DNA from: Callorhinus ursinus
Lineage: Eukaryota; Chordata; Mammalia; Carnivora; Otariidae
Assembly (NCBI RefSeq): GCF_003265705.1
Contig: NW_020313005.1
Span: 19,061,535-19,125,534, forward strand
DNA length: 64,000 nucleotides
Direction: 5' to 3'
Position numbers and translations under genes: made by a program. Shown in pieces: positions 43,050 through 55,018 of the stretch (position 1 is its first letter; every line of letters begins with the position of its first letter). The notes below the pieces were generated by a model. It worked only from the letters and a program-made list of their open reading frames with translations, was not told the DNA's origin and ran no database searches.

Positions 43050-43520
43050 CTCTCTCCAGTGCAGCCCTGAGGACTTTTTTTGCTATGCTGAGCAGATGAT
43101 ATGGCAATCAGATGTGACATTCCCTCTGTCTGGAATATTCCCCATAGAATCATCCCCTTTTGTTAACTCCTCTGTTATTCCTTCCAACAAATATTTAGGG
43201 GGCATTTCCTACGTCAGGCTTCTTCTGGAGGCTGTCCTCATGGAGCTTACACTGCAAGCACTCCAAATTTTAGTTTTAAGTAATCTCCCCAAGGATGCTT
43301 CCCCTGACCCATAGAGAAGGTTAAATCCCTGTGCTCCATCCTCACCACCTGCACACCCACTTTTGTTAACACACAATATTTTCCTGTAGTTGGGGGTCCA
43401 AGTCTTCTGTGCCAATTGGACTCTAGCCTGGAAGGGCAGTTCCTGTGTGTCCTGTTTGCTGCCTGCACCCTCTAATTCCCAACCCACTAACTGGCACAGA
43501 GAGGTGCTTCACAAATATTC
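43050..43520 (+). mobile_element. L2 LINE 3' region
   Basis: 'acattccctctgtctggaat', 'attccccatag', 'aaggatgcttcccctgaccc' and the tail 'tcacaaatattcactgaata' are sense L2. A short antisense-looking L2 stretch (about 43175-43265) lies within it, so two copies may be interleaved. Confidence 0.6.
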
Positions 43521-44807
43521 ACTGAATAGAGGGAAGTGTTCCAAAGGCAGGGAGGGACCAGGCTGAGATATGAAGAAAGAATGTGACAAAGGGATTTTGA
43601 TGGTTCTCATCACAGCCATGAAAGAACCATTATCTGTGACCCTTATTTCTTTGATTTAAACGTCCAAAGAGATTATCTGTGCCCACAGTATGTACCGTTT
43701 GGAGAAAGGAAATCTAAATTGGCGTCCACAGTGCAATTCTTATCTGCCCAGATCTGACTGGGATCCAGGCCTCCCTCTCCCTTCCGATGAACAAAGTGTG
43801 GAAACTGTGGGGCAGAGTCTGGATGTAACTCCAACAGTGGTCTGGACTGTGCGCTGCTGTCTTCAAGCTTGGTGAGAAGTATTACGGCTTGCTTCCAGGT
43901 GACCAGAGGGCAAAGATGATCTCAGATGTGTGGGGGACAGGCTAGTCCCTGCAGGAGGGAAACAGGCTAAGACAGAAGCAGATGTGCAAAGATAGAAGTT
44001 CAGGGATTTTTTTAAATCAAATTTTATTAGAGATAGTGGAATATAAAAGTTTATTCTAAATTGATGAATCGGGACAGTCAACAAAAAAAGAGAATGTTCC
44101 TTTTCTCCCTCCTTTTATGGGTGGCTGCCATGCAAGGAGCCATGGGAACCTAAGGAAATTTGGTCTTCTCTTCAGAGACCACAGGGGCCGACTTTCAGAG
44201 CCTCTTGATTTTATCGCTTAGGATCAAAAGGTAATTGTCAAATAATAGGATTAGTGCTTTATTTCAACATCTTTCTACCCTCATCTCATCTTTTTTCATG
44301 AGTTTTCAAGGTAGGTAAGGCAGATGATGTTGATCCCAGGTTGGCCAAAGAATAGTCTAAGTTCGGAGAGCTTAACTGACCTTCCCCAGGTCACACAAGC
44401 ATTCCTGACTGCCAGCTTACTGCGGTTTCCATTAGCTCTTCATGCCATGGCATGAAATCTGCAATGAGGTCAAGCAGATAGCTCTGTAAGCTTGATCTCT
44501 GAGTAAAATTGGTTATGATGGCAGCTGACTTCCACAGCCTGAGGTGGCCCAGCAGTGAAGGCTAGCAAAAGGTCACAATGAGTCTGGGCAGACACAGTGC
44601 CTCTATCGTGCTCAGGAGAACTTCGATAAATTACTTTTTCAATAAAAACTTCCCTTATGTAAAGAAAGCAAACCCAAGTTTCTGCACATTTGAATTGTTT
44701 TGTATTATTTTAGCTGGTCTTAAGAGTGTTCATGAGTCAGAAGCAATTTCAGGAAATACTGCCCAGCTGGAATCCAGGTTCCTGTTCTTCAGGAGCCCTC
44801 AGACACA
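43521..44807. other. Unassigned sequence with weak MIR trace
   Basis: 44290-44420 ('aggtaggtaaggcagatgat', 'ttccccaggtcacacaagca') weakly resembles antisense MIR. No gene seen. Confidence 0.35.
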
Positions 44808-45092
44808 TGTACATGTGTTTGTGCATGCACACGCACACACACACACATAAGCTCTCATACACGCCTACACTCGCTAACCCAAACTGACACATTCACACAC
44901 ACTCACTCACACTTACAAACAAAACTCAAATACACACATACCTTCCCACACACACTCTCACACACACAAACTCACATCACACATTCAGTCACAGACACCC
45001 CCATACACACATATACATATGCATGCATGATCACGTACACACACTCATACAAATATACCCTCTCATGTACACACACCACACACATGCAAATG
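44808..45092. repeat. Degenerate CA-rich tract
   Basis: About 285 bp dominated by CA, CACT and CATA units with many interruptions: an old, decayed microsatellite with at least three sub-runs of pure CACACA. Confidence 0.9.
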
Positions 45093-45682
45093 TGCACACT
45101 TGGCTCTTGCCAAGTCTTCTTGATGCTAACGTAAGCATGGTATCTTCCACACAAAAGGCACTTGTTGCATGAGAATGAAAATCAGATAATGTCCACTGAT
45201 TATTTAGGTATTTCCAAATAGCCTCACATTCTCTTTTGTGGACATCAGAATGTTTGGCTGGGGCAAACTTTTCTCTGCAGCTTTCTCTCTCTGTGGATCC
45301 CTTCCCACCAAGTCAGAGCAGTGGGAAAGTGAGGGCAATTAACTATCTCCATTACAGAAGATACACGTTAGAAAGCCAATTCAGAGAACCTGAGTACTGA
45401 GGGACTTTGCAAAGTGACAACTCAGAAGGAGCCCTCTCTCCAAAAAGAGAAGCTGCTGTGCTCCTTACCCCCACCCCGCTTATCTGCCCTTTTTCTCATG
45501 CTGTTTCAACAAAGGTCTGCAAGCCCTTCACACCTTCCAACTGGTCCAAAACGGTACATTGCAGGTCACGTCACATTTCCTTGGGGACTTTCAGTCCCTG
45601 TGGAATCCAGGGAAGCTGGGACACAATGGCTCTCTCTGTGGAAACAAGGTTCTCTTCCATAAAATGTGAGAGAATGCACTAC
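45093..45682. other. Unassigned sequence
   Basis: Frames at 45407-45733 and 45414-45662 overlap in different phases and are featureless. Confidence 0.4.
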
Positions 45683-45695
45683 TCTCTTGGCTTTT

Positions 45696-46005
45696 TTTTT
45701 TTTTTGGAATTTTTTTTTATTATGTTCTGTTAATCACCATACATTACATCATTAGTTTTTGATGTAGTGTTCCATGATTCATTGTTTGCATATAACACCC
45801 AGTGCTCCATGCAGAACATGCCCTCCCTTCATGGAACACTACATCAAAAACTAATGATGTAATGTATGGTGATTAACATAACAATAAAAAATTTAAAAAT
45901 TTTTTAAAAAAAGAACATGCCCTCCTTAATACCCATCACCAGGCTAACCCATCCCCCCACCCCCCTCCCCTCTAGAACCCTCAGTTTGTTTCTTAGAGTC
46001 CATAG
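45696..46005 (-). mobile_element. L1 3' end insertion, antisense, itself disrupted
   Basis: T-run then antisense L1 3' UTR module B: 'ttaatcaccatacattacat', 'tataacacccagtgctcc', 'taatacccatcaccaggcta', a C-rich stretch and 'accctcagtttgtttctta'. A perfect 13-bp duplication 'tctcttggctttt' flanks it (45683-45695, 46006-46018). A second L1 end occupies 45827-45911. Confidence 0.95.
45827..45911 (+). mobile_element. 85-bp L1 3' end nested in opposite orientation
   Basis: Sense L1 tail: 'ttcatggaacactacatcaa', 'taacataacaataaaaaa' and an A-rich end. Perfect 14-bp duplication 'agaacatgccctcc' at 45813-45826 and 45912-45925, which repeats host L1 sequence. An unusually short, independently target-primed insertion. 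Confidence 0.95.
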
Positions 46006-46018
46006 TCTCTTGGCTTTT

Positions 46019-46954
46019 ATACAAGGCCAATATTTACTCTTATCTATTTGTGTTTGTCCAGTGTTTATTAACTAGTTGTGTCTACTTCCTTTGGGCATCT
46101 GTCAGTGTGTGTCCCTCAGACTGTAAACACGTAGAAGAGGTAGACTTTCTCTGAGCAATGGTGAGTATAAGATTCCCAGAAATTCAGGGATGATCGTGGT
46201 AATGATGGAAGATTGTAACAATGGGCTTTTATGGTTTATATACGTATAAAGGTGATTTTATTTCAGAACAAGGTGTCATTGATTTACTTTTGTGCACTTT
46301 ATCTCTCAATGCTAGTTCAAACACAAGTAACAAGGTGACACATCAGTGTGAACAGCACAAGAGCTTTTTCTTATGATAATTTATACCAAATTAGCACTAT
46401 GATGGCTCACTGGCTAAGTGGGAAGAAAAATTATACCCAGTTCTGTTAAAAGATCTTCATCTTCTAACCATGTGTGAGTACTAGAAGCAGATGTAAAGTT
46501 TTTTGATACTTAATGAGAGGAGGTATCCCCACCTCAGGGTAAGGCTATGGGAATGAATAACTGAAAGATGGTTCAATTTGATATTCATTCAGCACTTTGT
46601 AGACTGCTTAGCCCATATTAGGTCATCAATAAGTGTGTGCAATTAATGAATGAATCCAACTTTCTCTCTGCTGCTGCTTATGGGTTTAGTCCTTAAATGT
46701 GTCTGTATGTCTTGCCTATACATGGTAGTCATGTCTTCCTGGGGATAAGTTCCATAAATAAGTACCATACCCTCACATCTGCTACAATCTTCCTATAATG
46801 CTGTCCTTGAAAATATGTGATGGAAATACCCTCAGAAAAGAAACAACTTCTCCCTTCTTACCCCTAAACACCATTCTGCTGACTACAACTTTCTATTACG
46901 TAGAGTTCCAGAGTTATTCTCAGCCTCTCCACCATAGTAACTGAGCTCTTTATA
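46019..46954. other. Unassigned sequence
   Basis: 46590-46650 ('tcatcaataagtgtgtgcaa', 'ttaatgaatgaat') looks like a short L2 or MIR tail. Otherwise nothing recognised. Confidence 0.35.
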
Positions 46955-47065
46955 TGCACTCTAGAGTCTAGACTGTGAGCTCTTTATGAAAGAGACCACT
47001 TCTTATTTATCTTCTGGCTTTAGTGTTCACCACATTGAGGATATTCAATGAACAACTGATTATGA
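46955..47065 (+). mobile_element. L2 LINE 3' end
   Basis: 'gtctagactgtgagctcttt', 'atgaaagagacca' and 'attcaatgaacaact' follow the L2 terminus. Confidence 0.6.
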
Positions 47066-47254
47066 ACATATTATTGAGGAAATAAAGTAGAATGGGAAAG
47101 AATTGGACTTATGTTTAATCAATCTAGTGACATCTATTACAAAATCTCAGGAATTCTGAGGAATAGACTGACTTTCCTGGAAATAGGCAGGACAGAAAGA
47201 TTGCCACCAGCAATGGACTCAGTAGTTATATGGAAGATGGCTCTCCACTGCTCA

Positions 47255-47455
47255 ATAGACATAGTGGCTAAGAGTATGGACTTTAGGGCCGAATACCTGA
47301 GTTTACACGCTGGCTTCACTCTCATTAGTTCTCTAACTTAGAGAGGCTATGTAATCTCAGTGTACCTCAATTTTCTTATCTGTTAAGTGAGGTAATAATC
47401 ATTGAGAAGAATAAGTGAGTAAAGGGCTTAGACCATTACCTGACAAACACAAAGT
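47255..47455 (+). mobile_element. MIR SINE
   Basis: 'agtggctaagagtatggact', 'cctgagtttacacgctggct', 'tcaattttcttatctgttaa' and 'gaataagtgagtaaagggct' are sense MIR over nearly its full length. Confidence 0.8.
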
Positions 47456-47544
47456 TTGCAAGATATTCACTAGTGTTCTTTTCATTGGGAGTGGGGCATC
47501 ATCTACCATAGAAAGAATATTTTCCGTTAAACCTTCTGAACCAA

Positions 47545-48005
47545 ATCCCACTTCTGGCTCTTTTCAATTCTCTAGCAGGTCTCCCTTCCTCCAGCCTTGG
47601 TCTGCCCAATACATGCTCCACAGAATTTCCAGGACTATCTTTCTAAATACAGATCTGATATATTTTCTTCTGGGACTCATCATGGCTCTTCCCCATAAGA
47701 ACATCCTTCAGCTCCTAGCACATCACTCAGCGCCCTGCCTAGTTTGATCCCTGTCATGGCTCCACCTTTATTTTCTATCGATCCCCACCTCTCCCTTATA
47801 ACAGCCTCCAGGGACACTTGGCTTTTTGAGCTTCCCCACACCCAGGGCTGTCTCATGCCTCATGCCTACACTGCTCCTACTGTCTCTAGTGCCTCCTTCT
47901 CCACCCCAACTTTATCCTCATCCTGCTCATGTGACCATCAAGCTCCCATTACTCCTTCAGAGCCCAGCTGAGGTGTTACCTCATTGGTGAAGCTGCCTTA
48001 TATGC
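47545..48005 (+). mobile_element. L2-type LINE 3' region
   Basis: 'atacagatctgatatatttt', 'catcatggctcttccccata', 'cccagctgaggtgttacctc' and 'attggtgaagctgccttata' follow the L2-type order. It is cut at its 3' side by a MaLR LTR. Confidence 0.6.
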
Positions 48006-48416
48006 TGTCAGGGGCTGAATTTAGCTCCCAAACTTCATATGTTGAAATCCGAATCCCCCCGTACCTCAGAATATGACTCTATTTAGAGATAGGGCCTCTA
48101 AAAAGTTAAGCTTTTAACTCAAGTTTTGATTAAGTCAAGATGGGATCATCACTAATCCAATCTGACTGGTGTCCTTATAAGAAGAAATTTGGACACAAAA
48201 GAGACACCATGCTTGTGTGCACAGAGGAAAGACCACATGAGGACACAGAGAGAAGTGGCTGTCTGCAAGCCAAAGAGAGAGACCTCAGGAGAAACTAAAC
48301 CTGCTGACATCTTAATCTTAGACTTCTAGGTCCCAGAACTCAAAGAAAATGAGTTTTTGTTGTTTAAGGCACACAGCCTATGGTATTTTGTTATGGCAAC
48401 CTGAGTAAACTAATAG
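48006..48416 (+). mobile_element. MaLR (MLT1-type) LTR
   Basis: Starts 'tgtcaggggctgaatttagc', then 'cttcatatgttgaaatccga', 'ctttataagaag'-like promoter stretch ('ccttataagaagaaattt'), 'cacatgaggacacagagaga', 'cttctaggtcccagaactc' and 'tatggtattttgttatggca'. Solo LTR, no internal coding region seen. Confidence 0.85.
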
Positions 48417-50499
48417 AATAACCTAGGTTTGGTTTTTCAACATAACACATGTGCTACCTATTACACAGGCAGCTCCTGATAGGAGCTCAGAGACAGGGCT
48501 CAGAGACACTCTTTATTCTTCCCCCCAAATCCCATGTGGCTACTGAAAACATGTGTTAATAGATATTGTAGTCAAGAACTTCTCAGTGTTTTCTACTAAA
48601 AGACCTGCTGGAGGCACATGAGCATATGTTTATCATTGGTGCCTGGGGATATATTCTCCTCCAAAACTGAATTATTTTTAAATGTAGGTAAACGGTACCT
48701 TCTACTCTATTGAATGATTTGCTATAAAAATGTTTTAAATTTTAAATTACTGGTTAAAATTACTTAACTGGTTAAAATTCTCTAACTTGAATCAAACTGC
48801 CTCTCTAAAGACATGTGCCCTGGTGTCGGCTCTGAGTGCCTCCCATTTGAAGACATGCTTTTGAGAGTTTATGGACAAGTAGTCTCAGTGGACAGGAAGA
48901 ATGGAGGGGGGATATGCCAGGAACTCTTTTAGTTTTGGTTTTGGTTTTTTGGTGTTTGTTTTTGCTTTTGTTTTTGTTTGAGCCCCTCAGGAAGAGTTTA
49001 TGGACAACATAAAGTGGTAGGAGTCTAAGAACACCTAGAAACTGAGACTGATACACAGGACTATACTGAGAAGTTAGGAAACCTGTGGTTGGCAGGTACT
49101 GTGCTTGGGAATGTTTCCCAGAAAATGAAACAGGGTCTTTTACAAAACAGATGGGGAAAGTATCATGATACCTACAGATTTGGGGTACATATAAGCAATG
49201 TGACCAGGCAAAACTAGATGTTGACCACTTAGAGAAAGTGAGTGACATTGCTAATCTGTAAAATGTGTAAATTAATACTTACAGGATTCTCTTAGAGTTA
49301 ATTGAAAATGCATGTAAAAGGGCTTAGCACATATTAAATACAAAATAAGTAGAATTGATTAATATAATCATCATCATTATTACCCCATGAATATTCATCA
49401 TTATTAACCCCACAAATACTCAGAAGGGAATTGCCCTACTAGAAGTCACTGTGTTCACATATAAGGAACGTAGTCTCTTTGGAAAAAAGAGCTTAGTACA
49501 CTGAGCCCTAAATTACATGAACAATAAATTTCCATCTTGAGCTGAAATGATTTGGGGAAGAGTGAAAGGGAAGAAAAATCGTGGAGACTGCCATTTGTAA
49601 AATGGCTTGAAAATTTCCAACACTTAGTTTCATAAATGGAAAAAAAAAAACCCATGCAATAACCACGATTTTATGGGCACTTAGTATTTGTCAGGCACTT
49701 TGTAAACATTTTCTTGTTCAATCACAAAACCTATGAGGTAGGCATTACTCTCCAAGAACTGTTCAGACCCCATCAGAATCACTGCCCTTATCAACCCCAG
49801 TGTTCATTCAGACTCCACCTTAGCAACTGGAGCTGGGATCCAAGCCCAACAATGGGACCCAAACCCAGTAACAACCCAATAATTTCCACCACAATTTAGA
49901 GCAAAGAACCTCAGGTGGCCCACTTCTTCAGCCTACCTACTGTCACAGTCCACAGAGTAGTTTAGCAGAGGATGGCTTAAATGACCAGGCTTTAGGTCAG
50001 ACTCAGCCTGGTGAGTGGCACTCTGCAACTTTATAGCAGCACAGCTTGGACAGTCTACTTCATCTCTGGAAGCCTTGGTTTCCTCACAGTTAAATAAAGA
50101 TGATAATAAAAGTAACTTCCACATTAAGTTTACTTTCTCTATAAGGACATCAGACTATATGGTTGGCACATAACAAGAATTAAAAATTTTTAAGGGTAAT
50201 TGTTATTATAGCCTGTGTGTATCTGGAACCACTTCTTCAGCATTGAGCCCCACAAGGAGCTTTCAGATCCAATGAAACTGCATTGCAAAACATCTTTGTG
50301 ACTGCATGACTGTCACCAAAAAGTGAGTCAGAGCTCATTTCCAGGTGGCTCCAGCTAACACCTATTTTAATTGCCTTTGGAGTAGATACCTCCCAGGTTA
50401 AAAGAGTTGCCTGAGATCTTTCATGGAGTCCAGGGCGAGATATTGTTATGAAAGCCAGGTGGTTGATTACACAATTATTTAAAATCTTGCTCACACTCT
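48417..50499. other. Unassigned sequence with T/G-rich tract and weak MIR
   Basis: A T/G-rich simple tract lies at 48931-48980 (antisense gives a KTKTK artefact frame). 49675-49760 ('atttgtcaggcactttgtaa', 'acctatgaggtaggcattac') resembles antisense MIR 3' sequence. Nothing gene-like. Confidence 0.4.
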
Positions 50500-52734
50500 C
50501 TTAGCCCATGGCAATGTTGACGCTGGAAATGTCAGGCAAGAAAACAGAAGATATTAACAAGAAGGTGTGAACCTCATGGTGACATTTCCTGTTTGTTTCT
50601 AAATTGGGGATTAAAAGCTATGCATCCATTACAGGCTTTCAGAAATTGAGAAATCTCCCTGGATATCCCTGGCACTATTACGCAGATCACTCCTCCTTGC
50701 TCCATCATTTACCATGTTATTTCTGGGTGGCTTACTGTGTTTGTTTCCCCAGGTGCCATCTATGCAGTCAGCACACATGTGGGATCTTCAGAGGAAAGCA
50801 GGGCAAACAAAGGAAGAGAGGATGGGTCCAGGGAACAAAAGTGACCTGTGCAAAAAGAAAGCTAAACAGAGACATATGGAGTTCATCATGGAAGAAACAA
50901 AACTCCCCAAGCCATGTAAATGTGTGTGAGTGCTGAAGGCACATCTGAAGCAACTGTTTTTCTATGTGCCTTGCAAATTATTGTGTGGTTTCTGCAGACT
51001 TCCTTTTGGGTAATGGCATTTAAGAACCACCTAAGCCCATCCCAGTTTAGCTCTTGGAAAGTGATGTGTAGAGACATTTCTCCACACTTGAAGGAACATC
51101 ACCTTTTACCAGTTTCATCCAAGAAATGAATATAGGGACAATTCTCATACACAGATGAATCCCTGAACATTTGGATTCAGTCTCCACTGCATGGACCAGC
51201 TGGAAATTTCAGGGGAAAAAAACAGACTAATGATTGTCAATATGTAGACAAAAGAGTTGATGGAGTTAATGTTTCTCTTTCTAACATCATGTAAACACAT
51301 ATCGTCCAAAGGCTTTTATTAGGTTACTTCAAATCACACAATACTGTGCCATTCTGCCCTCCGGGAAGAGGCTGTAATGAAGAAGCCCCAAGTCAAGCAC
51401 AGGTTTACCACATGAAGAGGGAGCGATCGCACTGTAATTACAAGCGTGTGTTGGGGGTGACTCATGGAGTGACTGCTCGGCACCTTCCGTCTCCTTCCAT
51501 ATATATGAATCCATCAAAAGTAATAAGAGAGGGAACACTGGCCAGCGAATGCACCAACACTCAACATTTTTCCTTTGAAGCCAGAACTCCTCTGACCTCA
51601 GGAGTCATTGATTTCTGTCAAGCCGTAGAGATGTCACACAAGGGTCAGCAGAGACAACGTTCCAGGGGAATGTTTTCTTACTTGGTAAATTTATAAAGAC
51701 CGGGAAGCTGAAACAATCCTGGAGCTCCGTGTGAACTTATGCATTCCCCTTTCACCTGCTTCCCCTTTGAAAGTAAATCTATAGCAGACATTAAATAGGT
51801 CAGTGGGTTGGGGGAGAGTTAGCCTGGGTTTCATCTCTTGGAACAGGTTTTTAGGACTTCCTCGCTAATATAAACGCTAAATTAGGAATCATATTCCAAT
51901 GTAACTATAAGGGGCTCTATCAGGGTTTTGAAGCTAGTTTAGAGGTTCAGGCTGGGATACAGGTGAATATAACCCAGCAAAATCTGGCCAGGAAACACAC
52001 ACAGAACAAGTAAGTTGAAAGTAATCACATGATGGATTACCAGAACAGCAGGTGGGGCAAGAATACCAAGGTGTGTGCTAGCACGAACTGTGTCACAGGA
52101 AAATGTGTGAGGAGTTGAATAGGAAATCTCTGTGAATCCCAAACTGAAGTGCCTTAAGAAACTCTGTGGAAGGTTTGGCACTCAAGTGTTTCCAAACCTC
52201 AGATCATAAATTATTGTACATAGAAAACTCAAGACATGAGAAATAAGTCAGGAATGACCCAGATTAAGAACTACACACTCACTCTGCTCCCAGACCATAT
52301 ATAAAATTAAGCCCTGTGGATTCCATTTAGTAAATCTAGAATCAAGTGCCTAGCACATGCACAAACCTATGTTACTGTGGGGAACAATGGTAGAGAAGCT
52401 GTTGAAAATCATATCTCCATCAGACTTCCTAAGTGGCCATCTCAGAATAACAGATCCTGATGGAAAAGTATTGAACAGGATTAACCTTCTAGTCTCAGAA
52501 CATCATTAAATTATTTTTGTATCCCTAAGGTTTTAACCTTCAAAATGAGAAAGTTATTCTTTAAAGGCAATAGTTCTTCCTAATTTCTAGTGTATGGGAA
52601 AAGCCTGCCAACCCAGCTGTGAACTGACCACTCATCCATTTAACTGAACAGAGGCCATGATCCCCAAGGAATGTTAATTTCCCAGCTTGAAGGGGGGATG
52701 TTGCAAATTGAAGGAGTCATGTAACATCCTCCAG
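50500..52734. other. Repeat-poor block with CpG-retaining segment
   Basis: About 2.2 kb without recognised repeats. At 51340-51665 CpG dinucleotides are unusually frequent for this window (gcgatcgc, ctcgg, ccgtc, gcgaa, gccgt, acgtt), with an AP-1 site TGACTCA at 51458-51464. A 116-codon plus frame (51346-51696) overlaps it without a recognisable domain. 50738-50757 offers a good acceptor-like tract ('gtgtttgtttccccag') followed by open sequence to 50929. Confidence 0.35.
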
Positions 52735-52990
52735 TAAAGCAACTATTCCCAAAACATGCTCCACGGGTATTTCGCAAAATTAGCATTCCATTATCAAATT
52801 TGGGAAACATGGAGTTAAATCGAGTTAAAAGTCTTCTTAAGCATATGTTCTGAGTTGTTAATGGATATTAATCTCCAAACAGAAAGTAACATTTTTCAAT
52901 CTTATTTAACCATGGAACTTTCTCCTCATAAAAATGATTTCCAAGGTCAAGTGCTCCATGGAACACATTTTGGGGAATATGCGTTAGGGG
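52735..52990. mobile_element. Possible DNA-transposon remnant
   Basis: 'tcccaaaacatgctccacgg' and, further on, 'gtgctccatggaacacattt' with 'gggaaac' resemble ends of old non-autonomous DNA transposons. Family not assigned. Confidence 0.3.
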
Positions 52991-53732
52991 TGCATATCCC
53001 AGAATATGCTCTTGTGCAGACTTTGTGCATACATACTAAGGGTGGGCTTCAAAGTGATTCCAGATGAGCCAGGCCTCTGGCAACCCTGTGCTACTATGAG
53101 AAGTTTTCCTTATTATGAAAATGTCCATGACTAATATTCATTATGTTTTCTTCAAATACTGTTTCTTGCAGTCACAAGATTTACTTTCTACCCAGACCTC
53201 TTGTTTGGGTGTGATGAGGAAGCAGAGTCTGGTCTCCTGGGATCTGTCCCCAGTTCCATGTCGGCATGTTACTTTATGTCACATTTAGCTGAGCAGCCTG
53301 CTGGGAACAATTCTTCCTTTTCCTCTGTGGAGGTGATGGAGCCTGGGATGCAGACTCAGTCTTTAGAAGGGTCACTATGCACAGAGAAAAGCATGGTCCC
53401 AAGCCTGCTGAACGTCCAGTTTTAAAGAGGAATATGGGCTCCAAGAGAAAGACCACTGGTGACTCAGCCCCTCCTATCACCACCCCTGGAACAGCTCCAA
53501 GGGCATATTCCAGACAGTGGTTCAGCATCTTCCATGCAGGAGACAGCACATGAGGCTTAGTCAGCCTCTATCCCAAGTCCTCCTGCTGAAATGACAATGG
53601 CAATGGGAGGCAGGCACACTTCTGGCAGGGAGCTGTGGCTCCTTCCCAGTTGGCAGCTGTTGTACTTCCACCTTCAGCGAGGACTTTGCCAATATAAGAA
53701 ATGCAGAATCAGGTCCCAAAGAGTCAGATGGG
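52991..53732. other. Unassigned sequence
   Basis: Frames at 53201-53425 and 53274-53549 have no recognisable domains. No repeat recognised. Confidence 0.4.
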
Positions 53733-53945
53733 TTGACTCCTGGTTTCTATCATGTTCTTGGAAGTGTGAAGGCTGAAAACCACAACCCATCTGTTTTTAA
53801 GTTTTCTTGTTTAAAACAATACCTTTTCCAAACATTAAGTGAGAAGAAAAGACAGCAACATGAATATTCTATAAGCTGGATATCTGCGAGTGGCTTGAAC
53901 TTGAGCACAGATGTCCACCTGGAGGCCAGAAAGGGTGATCTACAG
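53733..53945 (+). other. Possible exon ending at a consensus donor
   Basis: The open frame beginning in or before 53733 runs to 53987 and contains 'gatctacag|gtaagagagg', a textbook donor with the exon ending at about 53945. The frame just upstream encodes STDVHLEARKGDLQ. 'tttctatcatgttcttggaag' near 53745-53765 is only a mediocre acceptor. I do not recognise the peptide. It could be a non-coding RNA exon or chance. Confidence 0.15.
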
Positions 53946-54544
53946 GTAAGAGAGGCCACTCCCACTGAGGCTGGGGCAGCTGCATAAACACCCTGAGCTT
54001 CTCCACAGAGCTCACAGAGCCTGGTGAAAGTAAATGCATGAAGTCATGCTGGCAAGCCGTGTGTCACCCTCAAGTAATTAGGACCCTTGCCCAGCCACCT
54101 CCCAGACCCAGCCTAGCACACCCACAGGTGTGTTGTCCTTCTCCAGCTGGCATAACAAGGCCATGCCAGCTCTGAGGCCAAAACAGCCCAGGGCCATCCA
54201 AGAGTAATATGGCCAGGCCATAGAAGCCAAGCCAGGAAGAGGAGAGTAGGCTCTCCTCTGCAAAATGAAAATAAATTACAAAGTGGCATTGTGTGTGTGG
54301 TTGCCCTGGAGAAGAAGGATCTGAAGAGAAGCAAAATTAGAAAGCTGTCAGAGCTCCTCAGTGATGAGGTTTCTTTCCACAAAGCCAGGTGGTCCCAAGG
54401 CACGGGACTAGTGTTAATTGCCACTGGGCTGAGATAAACAAGAGAAAGAACCAGCTGCAAAGTTTGCCCAGGACCCAGAGTCTCCTGTGAACTTCCAGGA
54501 TGCCAGAGAGATACAGCCTTCAGCAGTTTTGATGCTTTTTCCTT
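53946..54544. other. Unassigned sequence
   Basis: The 115-codon minus frame 54113-54460 is featureless. No repeat recognised. Confidence 0.4.
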
Positions 54545-54650
54545 TTATATTATCTTGTTGATGAGGTAGGTAGAATTTATTAACTCCACTTTATAGATGA
54601 GGAAACTCAAGACTGAGAAAGTATGAACTTCGTATTTGCTCCATCCATCA
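54545..54650 (-). mobile_element. MIR SINE fragment
   Basis: 'gatgaggtaggtagaattta' and 'tttatagatgaggaaactca' are antisense MIR. Confidence 0.7.
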
Positions 54651-54850
54651 CTGGGTAAGCAGGGAGCAGAAGTCCCTGTTTCTCCTACCACATCATTTGT
54701 ATTTTGTTCATCCCTTAATGGCCCAAGCCACAAAAGCCTTCAGCTGAGCAATCTGACCTTTCCTGTTTGCAGGGGCCAGTTGGAGGAGGGCAAGAATATT
54801 TCTCCCAAAACCTGCTTAGGAGGTAGCATCTTTTGACTCATTCTGTTCTT

Positions 54851-55002
54851 TCTTTAAATTATTTTTTTATTATGTTCAATTAGCTATCCTATAGTACCTC
54901 ATTAGTTTTTGATATAGTGTTCAACGATTCATTAGTTGCGTATAACACCCAGTGCTCATCACCACACGTGCCCTCCCTAATACCCATCACCTGGTTACCC
55001 CA
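54851..55002 (-). mobile_element. 152-bp L1 3' end insertion
   Basis: Antisense L1 3' UTR module B: 'attttttta' tail, 'cctcattagtttttgatata', 'tataacacccagtgctcatc', 'taatacccatcacctggtta'. A perfect 16-bp duplication 'gactcattctgttctt' flanks it (54835-54850 and 55003-55018). Confidence 0.95.
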
Positions 55003-55018
55003 GACTCATTCTGTTCTT

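Noticed and set aside
42704..43153. 149-codon minus-strand frame
   Set aside because: Overlies a MER5A-like transposon and an L2 fragment.
48006..48416. A retroviral provirus around the MaLR LTR
   Set aside because: No gag, pol or env-like frame and no second LTR. It is a solo LTR.
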